Notes under the pieces: model-generated
What the model was told of the DNA's origin: nothing
Databases searched by the model: none
The model's input: the letters and a program-made list of their open reading frames with translations, nothing else
Part shown: positions 36,421-45,475 of the stretch, piece after piece
How positions within the stretch are numbered: the first letter of the stretch is position 1
Layout: each line of letters starts with the position of its first letter
Assembly: GCA_963578605.1 (NCBI GenBank)
Contig: CAUZEA010000016.1
Coordinates: 8,763 to 72,762, forward strand
Source: JAKVCB01 sp963578605
GTDB lineage: Bacteria; Planctomycetota; Planctomycetia; Pirellulales; Lacipirellulaceae
Length of the DNA: 64,000 nucleotides
Direction of reading: 5' to 3'
Position numbers and translations under genes: made by a program

Positions 36421-39400
36421 ATGCGTAAATATTTTGTAGTGACGTTAGCCACGATCATTATTAGCTGTGGATTGGTGCCGCCTGCTCAATCTTTGGAACT
36501 TCTCGTCGAAGCCGAATCGTTCGAAGGGGTTTCCAATGTTGGCTCGTTTTCCGCTATAGCTCCCTGGTCAGTTGCCGGAGCAGGGGGACTGCATGGACTC
36601 AAGACCACCGCATCAGGAGGGGAGGCAATCTATGCCGGGGCGTTTACCCCCTGGGGAAACGGTACTGATTCGTTCATTGGCAAGCCATTAGAACTCGATT
36701 CCCCCGGTTCCTACGATATTTATGTCCGCACCTACCGTGACGAGAAGGACCGCTCTTTTCGAGTGCGGGTGTTCTCAAAGTTCTTTCTGTTGACACCCAA
36801 AGAGAGTGCCACCGAATACCGGCGCGGGATGGAGAGGGGTCAAATAGGCAAAGCCCTGGAAGAAGAACCGTTGAAACCTGGTTGGTATTGAGAGAAGGTT
36901 GGAACGTTTGACCTCGAGGACAAACAGCAACAAGGAATCACCATTGAGATTTCGAAGGTTACGTCATCGCATCACGTCGCGGTATGCGACGCGATCCTCA
37001 TTGTGGGTGCCGGTGCTCCCCTGGGACAGGAGATGTTTGTTGAAACAACATTATGGGACGGGGACGAGGACCCCCTGGAAAGTACGAGTGGGCCAAATGT
37101 CGCCGAACATGGAAGCGCCGAGAATTGGCTCGGTCCGCTGCCGGTAGGCTGGGTGCTTCATGTGGATCACGAATCACCTGCTCTTGAACAGGAGACTTCC
37201 TCGCAATACGTCACTGATGGCGCCACTGCCGTCAAGGTCAACACGACGCGGCCTTATACCGGCGTCTTGTTTAAAGTTCCTGCCGACCCAAATTCTGCTT
37301 ACAAAGTCACCTTCGATACAGCACTCACCGAAGGCAAGGCCAAACTCATGTTAGCCACCACCACCGAAGTCCACATGGATCACGTGTCCATGCCTGAAGG
37401 CGGACCGGCAACTTCGGAGTTTACCGTAGTTACGGGGAGTCGTGACAAGGAGGTTAACTTGTATCTCACTTCGACCACCACTCCGAAAACCACCTTCTAC
37501 GTCGATAACGTGAGAGTCTTCAAAATCGCCGACCTCAAGCCAGACTATAGCGCCCGACTCCCGAACCGGAAGGACATCCTTAAACTGCGTTACCCGTATT
37601 ATCCCTCAAGAAATCCGCGTACGACCTATCCTGAAATCGAGCTCCGCGAAGATCAGGGCTCCATCATCCTGGAAAGCGAATTTTCCCGAATGGTTTTTGA
37701 CTCCCAGACAGGAAGTATTTCCAGCGGGTGGCTCAGAGGGAGAAGCCTTCAACCGATTTCACTCCCGGAAATACGCTTGATCGACAACCGCGGGACCGAG
37801 TATCTCCAGCGACATGCCCGTAACAGTGGCCTGAAATGGAACCATTCCAAAGACGGCAGTTACTACGAAATTCATACACGCGTGATTCCACAAAGCGCCG
37901 ATCGAAAATCCTCGCCGGTTGGATTCGATTGTCTCTACCGAATCCACAAACAAGTCGGCATTGTGCTGGTTTATGCCAAAGCGTTCACGGAAGCCCCTCA
38001 TGCCAAAGTACGCCTGCTTTCATTCCGTAACGGCCTTGGCGATACATCTGAAATGGAGGTCAACCACCTGGCGTATTACAATCACGCCGGTCCTCCGCGG
38101 TACCCGAAATCCGGACAGCCCACATTCGAAGAAATCAGTACTCACCACGACGAGGTTGTTTACTCAGACCACATAACTTCTGCCACGTGGACCAACGGCG
38201 CCATCGGGATACAGGTGATGGCCAACCGAATGACCGGTAGCCAGATCCATAAGAGCTTCTTTAATGATCCCAAGGCTTTGAAATACTTCGCGATTCGCAC
38301 TCGTGATGGCCACAGGGCCGTCGATTATGTGGCAATCCACCAACCGAACGGCCATGAGGTTTCGATCGAACCGGGCACCACTTTTACCTATGCCTTCAAC
38401 CTACTGCCGATCCATCGACACCGCCCCAGAATCGAGTTTATGAGTAGCAGTATGATCGGCTTCATGCCGATGTTCGGGGGTGCAACCATTCCGCCCGAAA
38501 GTGCGATCCGGGAACTGGCCAGGTTGGGCGCCGATTATGCCTACCTGAGCTATCCGCCTGGCTGGGGTCTCAACGCACCCAAAGTCGACCAATTCCGCCT
38601 CCAAAACATTACCAACCTGCTTCATCGATATGGAATGAAAGCATGGCTTGGTGGTGTCACTACGCCCAACAGTGGTCAACATTTTGTCGATTGGGGTTGG
38701 ATGAAACACGAGGAAGTGACCCATGGCATGTTTATTGACATCCTGCGTCCTGAAGGCCAGCGACTCGAAGCGGGCTGGCCCGAAAAAGCAGGCGTGTGGA
38801 TGTGTATGAATGATGACAAGTTCCGCGAGGAAGTGCTGCTGGAACGCATGGTTTTTGATGTCGTCGACCAGTACGACCAGGACGCAGCCTATCTTGACAT
38901 CCATACACCGCTGCCTTGTGGAAATCCGCTCCATGGCTGTACGTCGGTGACCGTGCCGATCGAGGGCAACATTGCCTTCCTTGAAAGCTTCCGCCGCAAA
39001 ATGAAAAAAGAGGGCACCGATGCCAAGGCCTTCGCTGGCCACTCCGGCTGGGCCTTTAACACCGCCTACAGCCTTATGGACTACACGTTGCCGGGCGAAT
39101 TCGACTTTAAAATGCCGAGCAAAACCATGCTCAACACCGTCTGGACCTCGATGCTGTTCGGGATACAGTGCCAGTTCTATACCGGTGAGATGGATGTGAG
39201 TTCACCAGAGTTTTACGACAAAGTCCTGTCGCGCGGAAGCATTGCCTACATTTTCCTTGTGCCCGATCGCTTCTCCCAGGTGGAACGAAAATTGTGGGTC
39301 AAATATATGACGCCGCTTAAAATTTTCGACGTAGAGAGTTCGGTGCTGCATCACCCGTTCGACGGCGATTACGGCAAATACGCCTCAGGCAACACCAAAG

Positions 39401-39936
39401 ACCTGTTCCCGTTGATCTACCGCAAACCGGGCGATGTTCTGCTGGTCGTTACCAAAGAGAAACAGGAGCTCCAGGGCAGGACAGTCAACCTGAGCCTGAA
39501 AGCTGAAGCCTTGGGACTCAAAGGCGACGTGCTCATCTTTGACATCCATGAAAAAACACTGGCCTCTGCGCACGTTGGCAAGGGTAAAGATATCAAGCTG
39601 AACATTCAGCTCGACGCGGGTCCGGCGATGTTCAGAATCATAAACAAGCCTGATGGGCCGGCAGCAGTATGGCACGACCAGGTTGTATGGCATGTGAACA
39701 GTGTGGCGAAAAATACGATCCTCGCCGTCGGCGGGACCCGGGACAGGCTCCATATCAAATCGGAGGGTGTTCCGCTCAGCACGGGTAACATTTACGTCTG
39801 GTGCAGCGATATGGGTGAACCGCAGGCCGCTTCAGGCGGAAGCGAGATACTTGGCTACGACGCAGATATGAACATGGCCACTATCTCGGTCGACTTTGAC
39901 GGCAAGGCGGGCAACCACACATTGTTACAGTATTAG
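36421..39936 (+). pseudogene. Large secreted glycoside-hydrolase-like protein interrupted by an in-frame TGA
   Basis: The first 156 codons give a signal peptide (LATIIISCGLVPPAQS) and a carbohydrate-binding-like domain, ending ...PLKPGWY with TGA at 36889-36891. The same frame continues without a break (EKVGTFDLEDKQQQGITIEI and on) to 39936. WYWEKVGTF is the expected motif for such domains, so TGA probably replaced a TGG Trp codon. The downstream part has a beta-sandwich with PGWVLHVDHE-like start, then a TIM-barrel-like domain (ARLGADYAYLSYPPGWG, YDQDAAYLDIHTPLPC, FAGHSGWAFNTAYSLMDY). Intact length would be 1171 residues. Enzyme family not identified. Confidence 0.85.
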
Positions 39937-40041
39937 CAACCAACCCTGACACATCATTCGTGACCGGCCAAAAAATGTGCCGATCGCAAACCATCCTGGG
40001 GTGATTGCCGTCTGTTGGTAAGGGTACCTTGTGTTCCCGGT

Positions 40042-41529
40042 CTAGCGCATCACGAACGGGTTCGGCACTTCCTCGGAGGTCGATATCCACACGGTTTTGG
40101 TTTGCATGTACTCCCGAATCGCCTCCTGTCCAGACTCGCGACCCAGCCCTGATTGTTTGTATCCACCGAACGGCGCCAGGTAACTCACTGCGCGGTACAT
40201 GTTGACCCAGACCGTGCCGGCCTGCAATCTCTTCGACACTTCGATGGCCCGCCGGATGTTCTGGGTCCAGATTCCGGCGGCCAGCCCGAACACCACGTCA
40301 TTCCCGATTTCCACGGCCTCTTCTTCATCCTTAAAGGGGATCACAGAGAGGACTGGGCCGAAAATCTCCTCCTGTGCAATCCTCATTCTGTTCTCGACGT
40401 TGATGTAAATCGTTGGTTCCACGAACCACCCATCTCCACACTCAGGACGCGTTGCTTTGTCGCCACCCAGCACACATTTCACGCCCTCTTCCCGGGCGAT
40501 CTGCAGATAGCTGAGAACTTTCTCATACTGGGGCCGGGTGGTGATAGGTCCTATCTGCGTATCTTCGGACATCGGGTTCCCCATTCTTGCGGTCTTCGCA
40601 AAGGCCACCAGTTTTTCCACGAACGCATCGTGGATCGATTCCTGGACCAGCAGCCTGGAACCGGCGATACACGTCTGCCCCGTCGCGGCAAAGATTCCCG
40701 ATATGGCTCCCTTCACGGCATTGTCGAGGTTCGCGTCGTCGAAAACGATATTTGGGGATTTGCCCCCGAGTTCCAGGCTGACTTTTTTCAACGATTCCGC
40801 TGCGCGGCTGTAGACATGGCGACCGCTTGCCGACCCGCCGGTAAATGAAACCTTGGCCACATCCGGATGTGTAATCAGCGCCTCACCGACTTCCTTGCCG
40901 AAGCCTGTGACAACATTCACCACACCTTTCGGAAATCCTGCCTTCTCTACCAGTTTTACGAATTCGAGAGCCGATGCCGAGGTGAACTCCGAGGGTTTGA
41001 TGATGACGGTGTTTCCGGCCGCCAGGGCCGGTACTAGTTTGAAAGTTGCCAGCAGCAAGGGCGAGTTCCAAGGAATGATCGCTACGCAAACGCCGAGGGG
41101 TTCATGGCGGGTGAAGGTAAAAGTTTCCGGCTTGTCGATCGGAATCACCGATCCCTCGATCTTGTCGGCCAGGCCTCCGAAGTAGTAATACCACTGAGGC
41201 GCGTAGCGCAACTGCAAACGCATCTCGGCAAATAACTTACCGTTATCCTGCACCTCGATCCTGGCAAGATCTTCGGCATTCTCTGCAATCAGGTCTCCCA
41301 GTTTGCGAAGCAGGTGCCCGCGGGCGGTCGGGGTCAGATCGCTCCACTCGGGGTTATGAAAAGCCTTTTTCGCGACCTCGACAGCTCGATCGGCATCCTC
41401 GTTCCCACCTCTGGCAACGAGCATCCACGGCTTTCCCGTATACGGATTGTGGGACTCGAAATACTCGCCAGTCAGCGGTGCGACCCACTCTCCCCCCAGG
41501 AACATCTTCGATTTCGAAAGTTCAGCCAT
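40042..41529 (-). CDS. Aldehyde dehydrogenase (NAD(P)-dependent, ALDH superfamily)
   Basis: A 495-residue cytoplasmic enzyme that oxidises an aldehyde to its acid. Signatures are PWNSPLLLATFKLVPALAAG in the cofactor-binding half, VSFTGGSASGRHV, the general base Glu in LELGGKSPNIVFDDANLD, and the catalytic Cys in ATGQTCIAGSRLLVQ. A late EEIFGPVLSVIPF is also typical. AAGGAG lies 9 bases before the start. In this cluster the likely substrate is the aldehyde released by the DapA-type aldolase (for example lactaldehyde or glyceraldehyde), or a semialdehyde. Confidence 0.92.
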   Translation of the reverse strand: MAELSKSKMFLGGEWVAPLTGEYFESHNPYTGKPWMLVARGGNEDADRAVEVAKKAFHNPEWSDLTPTARGHLLRKLGDLIAENAEDLARIEVQDNGKLFAEMRLQLRYAPQWYYYFGGLADKIEGSVIPIDKPETFTFTRHEPLGVCVAIIPWNSPLLLATFKLVPALAAGNTVIIKPSEFTSASALEFVKLVEKAGFPKGVVNVVTGFGKEVGEALITHPDVAKVSFTGGSASGRHVYSRAAESLKKVSLELGGKSPNIVFDDANLDNAVKGAISGIFAATGQTCIAGSRLLVQESIHDAFVEKLVAFAKTARMGNPMSEDTQIGPITTRPQYEKVLSYLQIAREEGVKCVLGGDKATRPECGDGWFVEPTIYINVENRMRIAQEEIFGPVLSVIPFKDEEEAVEIGNDVVFGLAAGIWTQNIRRAIEVSKRLQAGTVWVNMYRAVSYLAPFGGYKQSGLGRESGQEAIREYMQTKTVWISTSEEVPNPFVMR

Positions 41530-41576
41530 CTCGATTTTCTCCTTGCCGAATGTCTCGATCGACTTGCCAGTCTACG

Positions 41577-41717
41577 CTATGCCGTAGGCACCGTATCCAG
41601 TAGTTCGGCAACCCGACTCAATACAATCTGAATATTTTCCATGCTGTTGGCATACCAGAATCTGGCATACCCCTCCCCGAGGGCACCGAAGCAGGCACCC
41701 GCAACGATGGTGACTTT
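41577..41717 (-). pseudogene. C-terminal stub of a class I/II aminotransferase
   Basis: About 46 codons read KVTIVAGACFGALGEGYARF and then YANSMENIQIVLSRVAEL, ending in TAG at 41577. FG-x2-GEGY-x-R-x3-AnS is the C-terminal signature of aspartate-type aminotransferases. An in-frame TAG and unrelated sequence lie immediately upstream, so the first ~340 codons are gone. It sits just upstream of the aldehyde dehydrogenase gene, about 190 bases from an IS-end remnant. Confidence 0.75.
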
Positions 41718-41904
41718 GCTGCCGCTGGACGGCTATGACCATTCCTCGGCAACCAGCAGCGATTATAACGACTTAACCATTGCTAGGTTTGCCACCGATG
41801 CTCAAGATCAACAACACCCGGCCATCTGGGGCGCAGACGGCCAGGAGGGATGGAACATCTTTCCGCTCATGGCAGGCCAGTCTGGTAACAGCTTCGGCTA
41901 CGAC

Positions 41905-41955
41905 TGACCTGCCCCGTAGACCGAGTCCGGCCGCTGAGTGATAATCACGGAAGTT
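41905..41955 (+). mobile_element. Solo IS3-type element end (remnant)
   Basis: TGACCTGCCCC, ACCGAGTCC and AGTGATAATC occur here in the same order and almost the same spacing as at the left end of the IS3-type element at 63876. No transposase follows, so this is a single decayed end. The spacer on its left (41730-41904) has no recognisable gene. Confidence 0.6.
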
Positions 41956-42022
41956 CGGGCCACGAAAGTAGGCAAGGTCATTTCCTTCACTGCTGTCCCA
42001 GGCTACGGTCGACAGCGCCAGA

Positions 42023-42063
42023 AGGACCGCTTGCCCAGCAGGACCGCTTGCCCAGTAGGACCG
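42023..42063. repeat. 17-base tandem repeat upstream of the DapA-type aldolase gene
   Basis: AGGACCGCTTGCCCAGC is followed directly by AGGACCGCTTGCCCAGT and a third partial copy AGGACCG. The array ends 117 bases before the aldolase start. No gene lies between it and the start codon. Confidence 0.95.
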
Positions 42064-42180
42064 AGACCTCGAGACGCTAACGATGACTCTTTGATGCATG
42101 GTCATTCATTTGCCCATAAAATAATAATGGTGGGTCTACACGGTCTCCGAACCAAACAGGGAGCAGGGAGAAGGAGCAAC

Positions 42181-43089
42181 ATGAAAGGCTATTTCGTTCC
42201 GATCTTTACGCCCTTCAATCGAGATGGGTCGATCGACGAGGCCGCGATGCGGCAGAACATCTCGTATCTGATCGGCGAGGGGATCGACGGGATCACAATG
42301 ACCGGCTCGTTCGGCGAGTTCCCGTTGCTCAGTTCCGCGGAGCGGATCCGACTGTACGAACTGGCGGTCGACGAAGTGCAAGGTCGTACGACGGTTTTCG
42401 CAGGTACAGCGCACGCCCAGACCGAAGAAACAATTCAGCTCAGCCAGGCGGCCGAGAGGGCTGGCGTCGATGGGGTCATGTTGATCGCGCCCTATTACCT
42501 GCTCCCCTCCGAGCGGGATTTACGGGAACACTTTTGCGCCGTGGCGAAAAGTGTCAAGCTGCCGGTAAAGATCTACAACAACCCGCAACGCACGGGGGTC
42601 AACATGCAGCCGAAATTCCTCGCAGAGCTCAGTGATCTCGACAACGTGGTAACAATCAAGCAGTCCAGCAAATCCTTCTTCGAAGTTATAGAGCTGATTC
42701 GGTTGACACAAGACCGCTCCGACTTCCACGTCACCAATGGCCAGGAAATGTGGGCATTTCCGGCGCTGTTGATGGGGGCTCAAGCGTGCTACGGCATTTC
42801 GCCCCTGCTGCTGGGCCGGGAATGTATCAAGATGTATGCCTGCGCTACCCGCGGCGACGTCCAGCAGGGCCGGGCCATCCAGTTGCGGATCAGTATTATC
42901 CGCAACGCGCTGGCCCGCTGCAGTGCCACACCGGCTGCGTGCGTGCGGGAACTGGTGAACATGCGCGGATTGGCCGGCGGTTATCCACGTGCTCCGATTG
43001 CCGAGCTGTCCGAGGATGATAAAACGATTCTCCGTGAAGCAGGCGCGCAGGCGAAAATCCAACCGGTGTCGCAATCGGCTGCCGTCTAA
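42181..43089 (+). CDS. DapA/N-acetylneuraminate-lyase-family aldolase
   Basis: A Schiff-base lyase of 302 residues that likely cleaves a 2-keto-3-deoxy sugar acid to pyruvate and an aldehyde. The core has VPIFTPFNRDGSIDEAAM, a GTTGE-like pyruvate-carboxylate site (TGSFGEFPLLS), the general-acid Tyr132 in IYNNPQRTG and the Schiff-base Lys160 in NVVTIKQSS. AAGGAG lies 6 bases before the ATG, so the longer upstream frame is rejected. The aldo/keto reductase starts 9 bases later and the dehydratase follows that, an arrangement typical of sugar-acid operons. Lysine synthesis is less likely in this setting. Confidence 0.87.
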   Translation: MKGYFVPIFTPFNRDGSIDEAAMRQNISYLIGEGIDGITMTGSFGEFPLLSSAERIRLYELAVDEVQGRTTVFAGTAHAQTEETIQLSQAAERAGVDGVMLIAPYYLLPSERDLREHFCAVAKSVKLPVKIYNNPQRTGVNMQPKFLAELSDLDNVVTIKQSSKSFFEVIELIRLTQDRSDFHVTNGQEMWAFPALLMGAQACYGISPLLLGRECIKMYACATRGDVQQGRAIQLRISIIRNALARCSATPAACVRELVNMRGLAGGYPRAPIAELSEDDKTILREAGAQAKIQPVSQSAAV

Positions 43090-43097
43090 GGGTACTC

Positions 43098-44072
43098 ATG
43101 CAATACCGGACTCTCGGCAAAACCAGGTTGCTCGTCCCTCTCGTCGGCTTTGGAACGGGCGGGCCCAGTAGCCTGGGCCAGTCGGCCGGTTTGACGATGC
43201 AGCAGCAAACCGAACTGGTTCGCAAAGCCCTCGCTTTGGGCATCAACCTGTTCGACACTTCAAGCCTTTACGGTCAAAGCGAGGAGATCCTGGGCAAGGC
43301 ATTGAGCGGTGTGCCGAGGGATTCTTACATTCTCTCCACCAAGTGGGGCCACGCCACCAGCTGGTCGCCGCGTGGCGTGGGTGGCCCGGACGGCGAAGTG
43401 GAGCGGGATCCGCAAGCACTGCTCCGCGGCGTGGAACAAAGCCTCCAGCGCCTCCGCACCGACACCATCGATATCATGCACTTTCACGGGCTGCGTACGG
43501 AACAATATTCGACGGTTGTCCAGCGGTTCGCTCCGGTGATAAAACAGCTTCAAGAGCAGGGCAAGATCCGCTTCATCGGCATGACCGTACGATACATCGC
43601 CGATCCGCGTCATGAAGCCGCGGCGCTGGCGCTACGGAGCGATCCAAACCTCTGGGATGTGGTCATGGTCAAGTACGGCATCCTGAATCAATATGCCGCC
43701 AAAGAGGTTTTGCCTCTGGCCCTCGAAAACGACACGGGCGTGATGAACATGGCCTCGGTCGGCACCAGGTTGACAAACCGGAATCTTTTGGAAAAGCTTA
43801 TCGCCGATTGGAGACAGCAAGGCTTGATCCCCGCTGGCAGCCTGCCGGACAGGAATCCGCTTGACTGGCTGGTGCAGGACGACGTGACTTCGGTCATCGC
43901 CGCCGGATACCGTTTCGCGGCAGACCATCCTGCAATCGGCACGGTGCTGATGGGCACTGCCAACGTGACGCATCTTGAGCAGAACTTGGCGGCATTGGAG
44001 AAGCCAACCCTTCCCGAATCGGACAAGCAGAGACTGGTGGAGCTGTTTGATGGGATTGCCAAGCATGTGTAG
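43098..44072 (+). CDS. Aldo/keto reductase, aldose-dehydrogenase-like
   Basis: A (beta/alpha)8 NAD(P)-dependent oxidoreductase of 324 residues. The AKR tetrad is visible as Asp53 and Tyr58 (INLFDTSSLYGQSEE), Lys82 (LSTKWGHA) and a His near 128-130 (IDIMHFHGL). The opening YRTLGKTRLLVPLVGFGTGG resembles the branch containing L-fucose/D-threo-aldose and L-galactose dehydrogenases, so oxidation of an aldose to its lactone is a reasonable guess. AAGGG precedes the ATG by 7 bases. It is tightly linked to the aldolase upstream and the dehydratase downstream. Confidence 0.88.
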   Translation: MQYRTLGKTRLLVPLVGFGTGGPSSLGQSAGLTMQQQTELVRKALALGINLFDTSSLYGQSEEILGKALSGVPRDSYILSTKWGHATSWSPRGVGGPDGEVERDPQALLRGVEQSLQRLRTDTIDIMHFHGLRTEQYSTVVQRFAPVIKQLQEQGKIRFIGMTVRYIADPRHEAAALALRSDPNLWDVVMVKYGILNQYAAKEVLPLALENDTGVMNMASVGTRLTNRNLLEKLIADWRQQGLIPAGSLPDRNPLDWLVQDDVTSVIAAGYRFAADHPAIGTVLMGTANVTHLEQNLAALEKPTLPESDKQRLVELFDGIAKHV

Positions 44073-44188
44073 AGGGTACAGAGGTCAGGAGACAGGATCG
44101 AGCTGCTGGTTCGCGGTCGATGGTTGATAGGTGCTTCCTGTCGGTTACTCTCTGTACGATGAACACTGAAACCTAAACACTGAATCTC

Positions 44189-45352
44189 ATGAAAATCACA
44201 CAGGTAAAACCGCTGATCATGTGGGGTGGCGACGCTGGAGGTGCCGAGTTCTCTTCAACCCTGTGGTCATCAGGGGCCGGGCGCAACTGGCTGTTTGTCA
44301 AGGTCGAGACGGACGAAGGGATCCACGGCTGGGGAGAAGGCTCGCTGGTCGTGCAAACACCGACCATTGCCGAGGCGGTACGGATGCTGTCGCCACTGGT
44401 CATCGGCGAGGACCCGGCTGATATCGAACGCCTCTGGCAGAAGATGTTCCTCTTTCACCGCTACCGCGGGGGGGTGATCATCAATTCGGCGCTTAGTGCC
44501 ATCGACCAGGCCCTTTGGGACATCAAGGGAAAATCGCTTGGTGTTCCGGTATACCAGTTGTTGGGAGGCGCCGTACGGAATCAAATCAGGACCTACTGCG
44601 GAGCTGGTGACATCGAGCGGGCTCGCGCACACGTCGAGCACGGTTTCACGGGAATTAAGACACACTCCTGGTATGCAGATAAGAACATCGACGAGAGAAA
44701 AGTTGTCCCCTGGTTCCGAGATCACATTGCCGGCTTGCGCGAGGCGCTTGGCGAGGATGTAGACATCATGGTCGACAACCACGGCCGCTCCCGGCCGGCA
44801 CTGGCCATTCGCCAGATCGAGGCTGTCGAGCAGTACGGACTGTTGTTCTTCGAGGAACCGGTGCCTCCCGAAAACCTCGATTGCCTTTCGCTGGTCCGTC
44901 AGGCCGGGTTAAGAACCGATCTGGCAGCCGGCGAACGGTTGTTCAACCGCTGGCAATTTAAAGACATGATCCAGCGGCAGCTGGTGGACGTGATTCAGCC
45001 GGACATCTGCCACTGTGGAGGCATTTCCGAGCTGCGCCGGATTGCGGCGTTGGCGGAGATGTATAGCATCCAGGTGGCGCCGCACAACCCCAAGGGGCCG
45101 GTGGCCACGGCGGCGAACGTCCACGTTTGCGCCACTGTCCCCAATTTTCTCATCCTCGAACACGTTCACCCGAACCCGCTGTTCGACGAGGTGCAAACCG
45201 AACCGATGAAAATGAACGCCGGCTATTATGATGTGCCCACGGCACCAGGCCTGGGAGTTGACATAAACGAAGACGTAATTGCCGCCCATCCGGTTCGCGA
45301 CCGCGCGGTGATTGCGGCCTTTTATGCCAACGGAACACCGGCACAGCCGTAA
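44189..45352 (+). CDS. Enolase-superfamily sugar-acid dehydratase (galactonate/mannonate dehydratase-like)
   Basis: A magnesium-dependent dehydratase of 387 residues that converts an aldonate to its 2-keto-3-deoxy form. Active-site segments are IMVDNHGRSRP (metal Asp, catalytic His), LLFFEEPVPPEN (metal Glu), LAAGERLFNRW (metal Glu), VDVIQPDICHCGGISE and the C-terminal VAPHNPKGPVA (catalytic His). This set matches D-galactonate dehydratase and close mannonate/arabinonate relatives. The start has no clear ribosome site. The product would be the substrate of the DapA-type aldolase encoded two genes upstream. Confidence 0.87.
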   Translation: MKITQVKPLIMWGGDAGGAEFSSTLWSSGAGRNWLFVKVETDEGIHGWGEGSLVVQTPTIAEAVRMLSPLVIGEDPADIERLWQKMFLFHRYRGGVIINSALSAIDQALWDIKGKSLGVPVYQLLGGAVRNQIRTYCGAGDIERARAHVEHGFTGIKTHSWYADKNIDERKVVPWFRDHIAGLREALGEDVDIMVDNHGRSRPALAIRQIEAVEQYGLLFFEEPVPPENLDCLSLVRQAGLRTDLAAGERLFNRWQFKDMIQRQLVDVIQPDICHCGGISELRRIAALAEMYSIQVAPHNPKGPVATAANVHVCATVPNFLILEHVHPNPLFDEVQTEPMKMNAGYYDVPTAPGLGVDINEDVIAAHPVRDRAVIAAFYANGTPAQP

Positions 45353-45475
45353 GGCAAACAATCCAATGACTGAAAATCCACTCGCCGCGCGGGTGGTTCA
45401 ATGTCTATCGAGACGCCGGACAAAAGCCTTGGACCCTGTTGCGAATTAGCCGGAGTTGAAGGCTTTGCTGGACAT

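Noticed and set aside
36889..36891. Selenocysteine or reassigned TGA
   Set aside because: The expected residue is Trp, not Cys. Several genes here end in TGA, and another broken gene has TAG.
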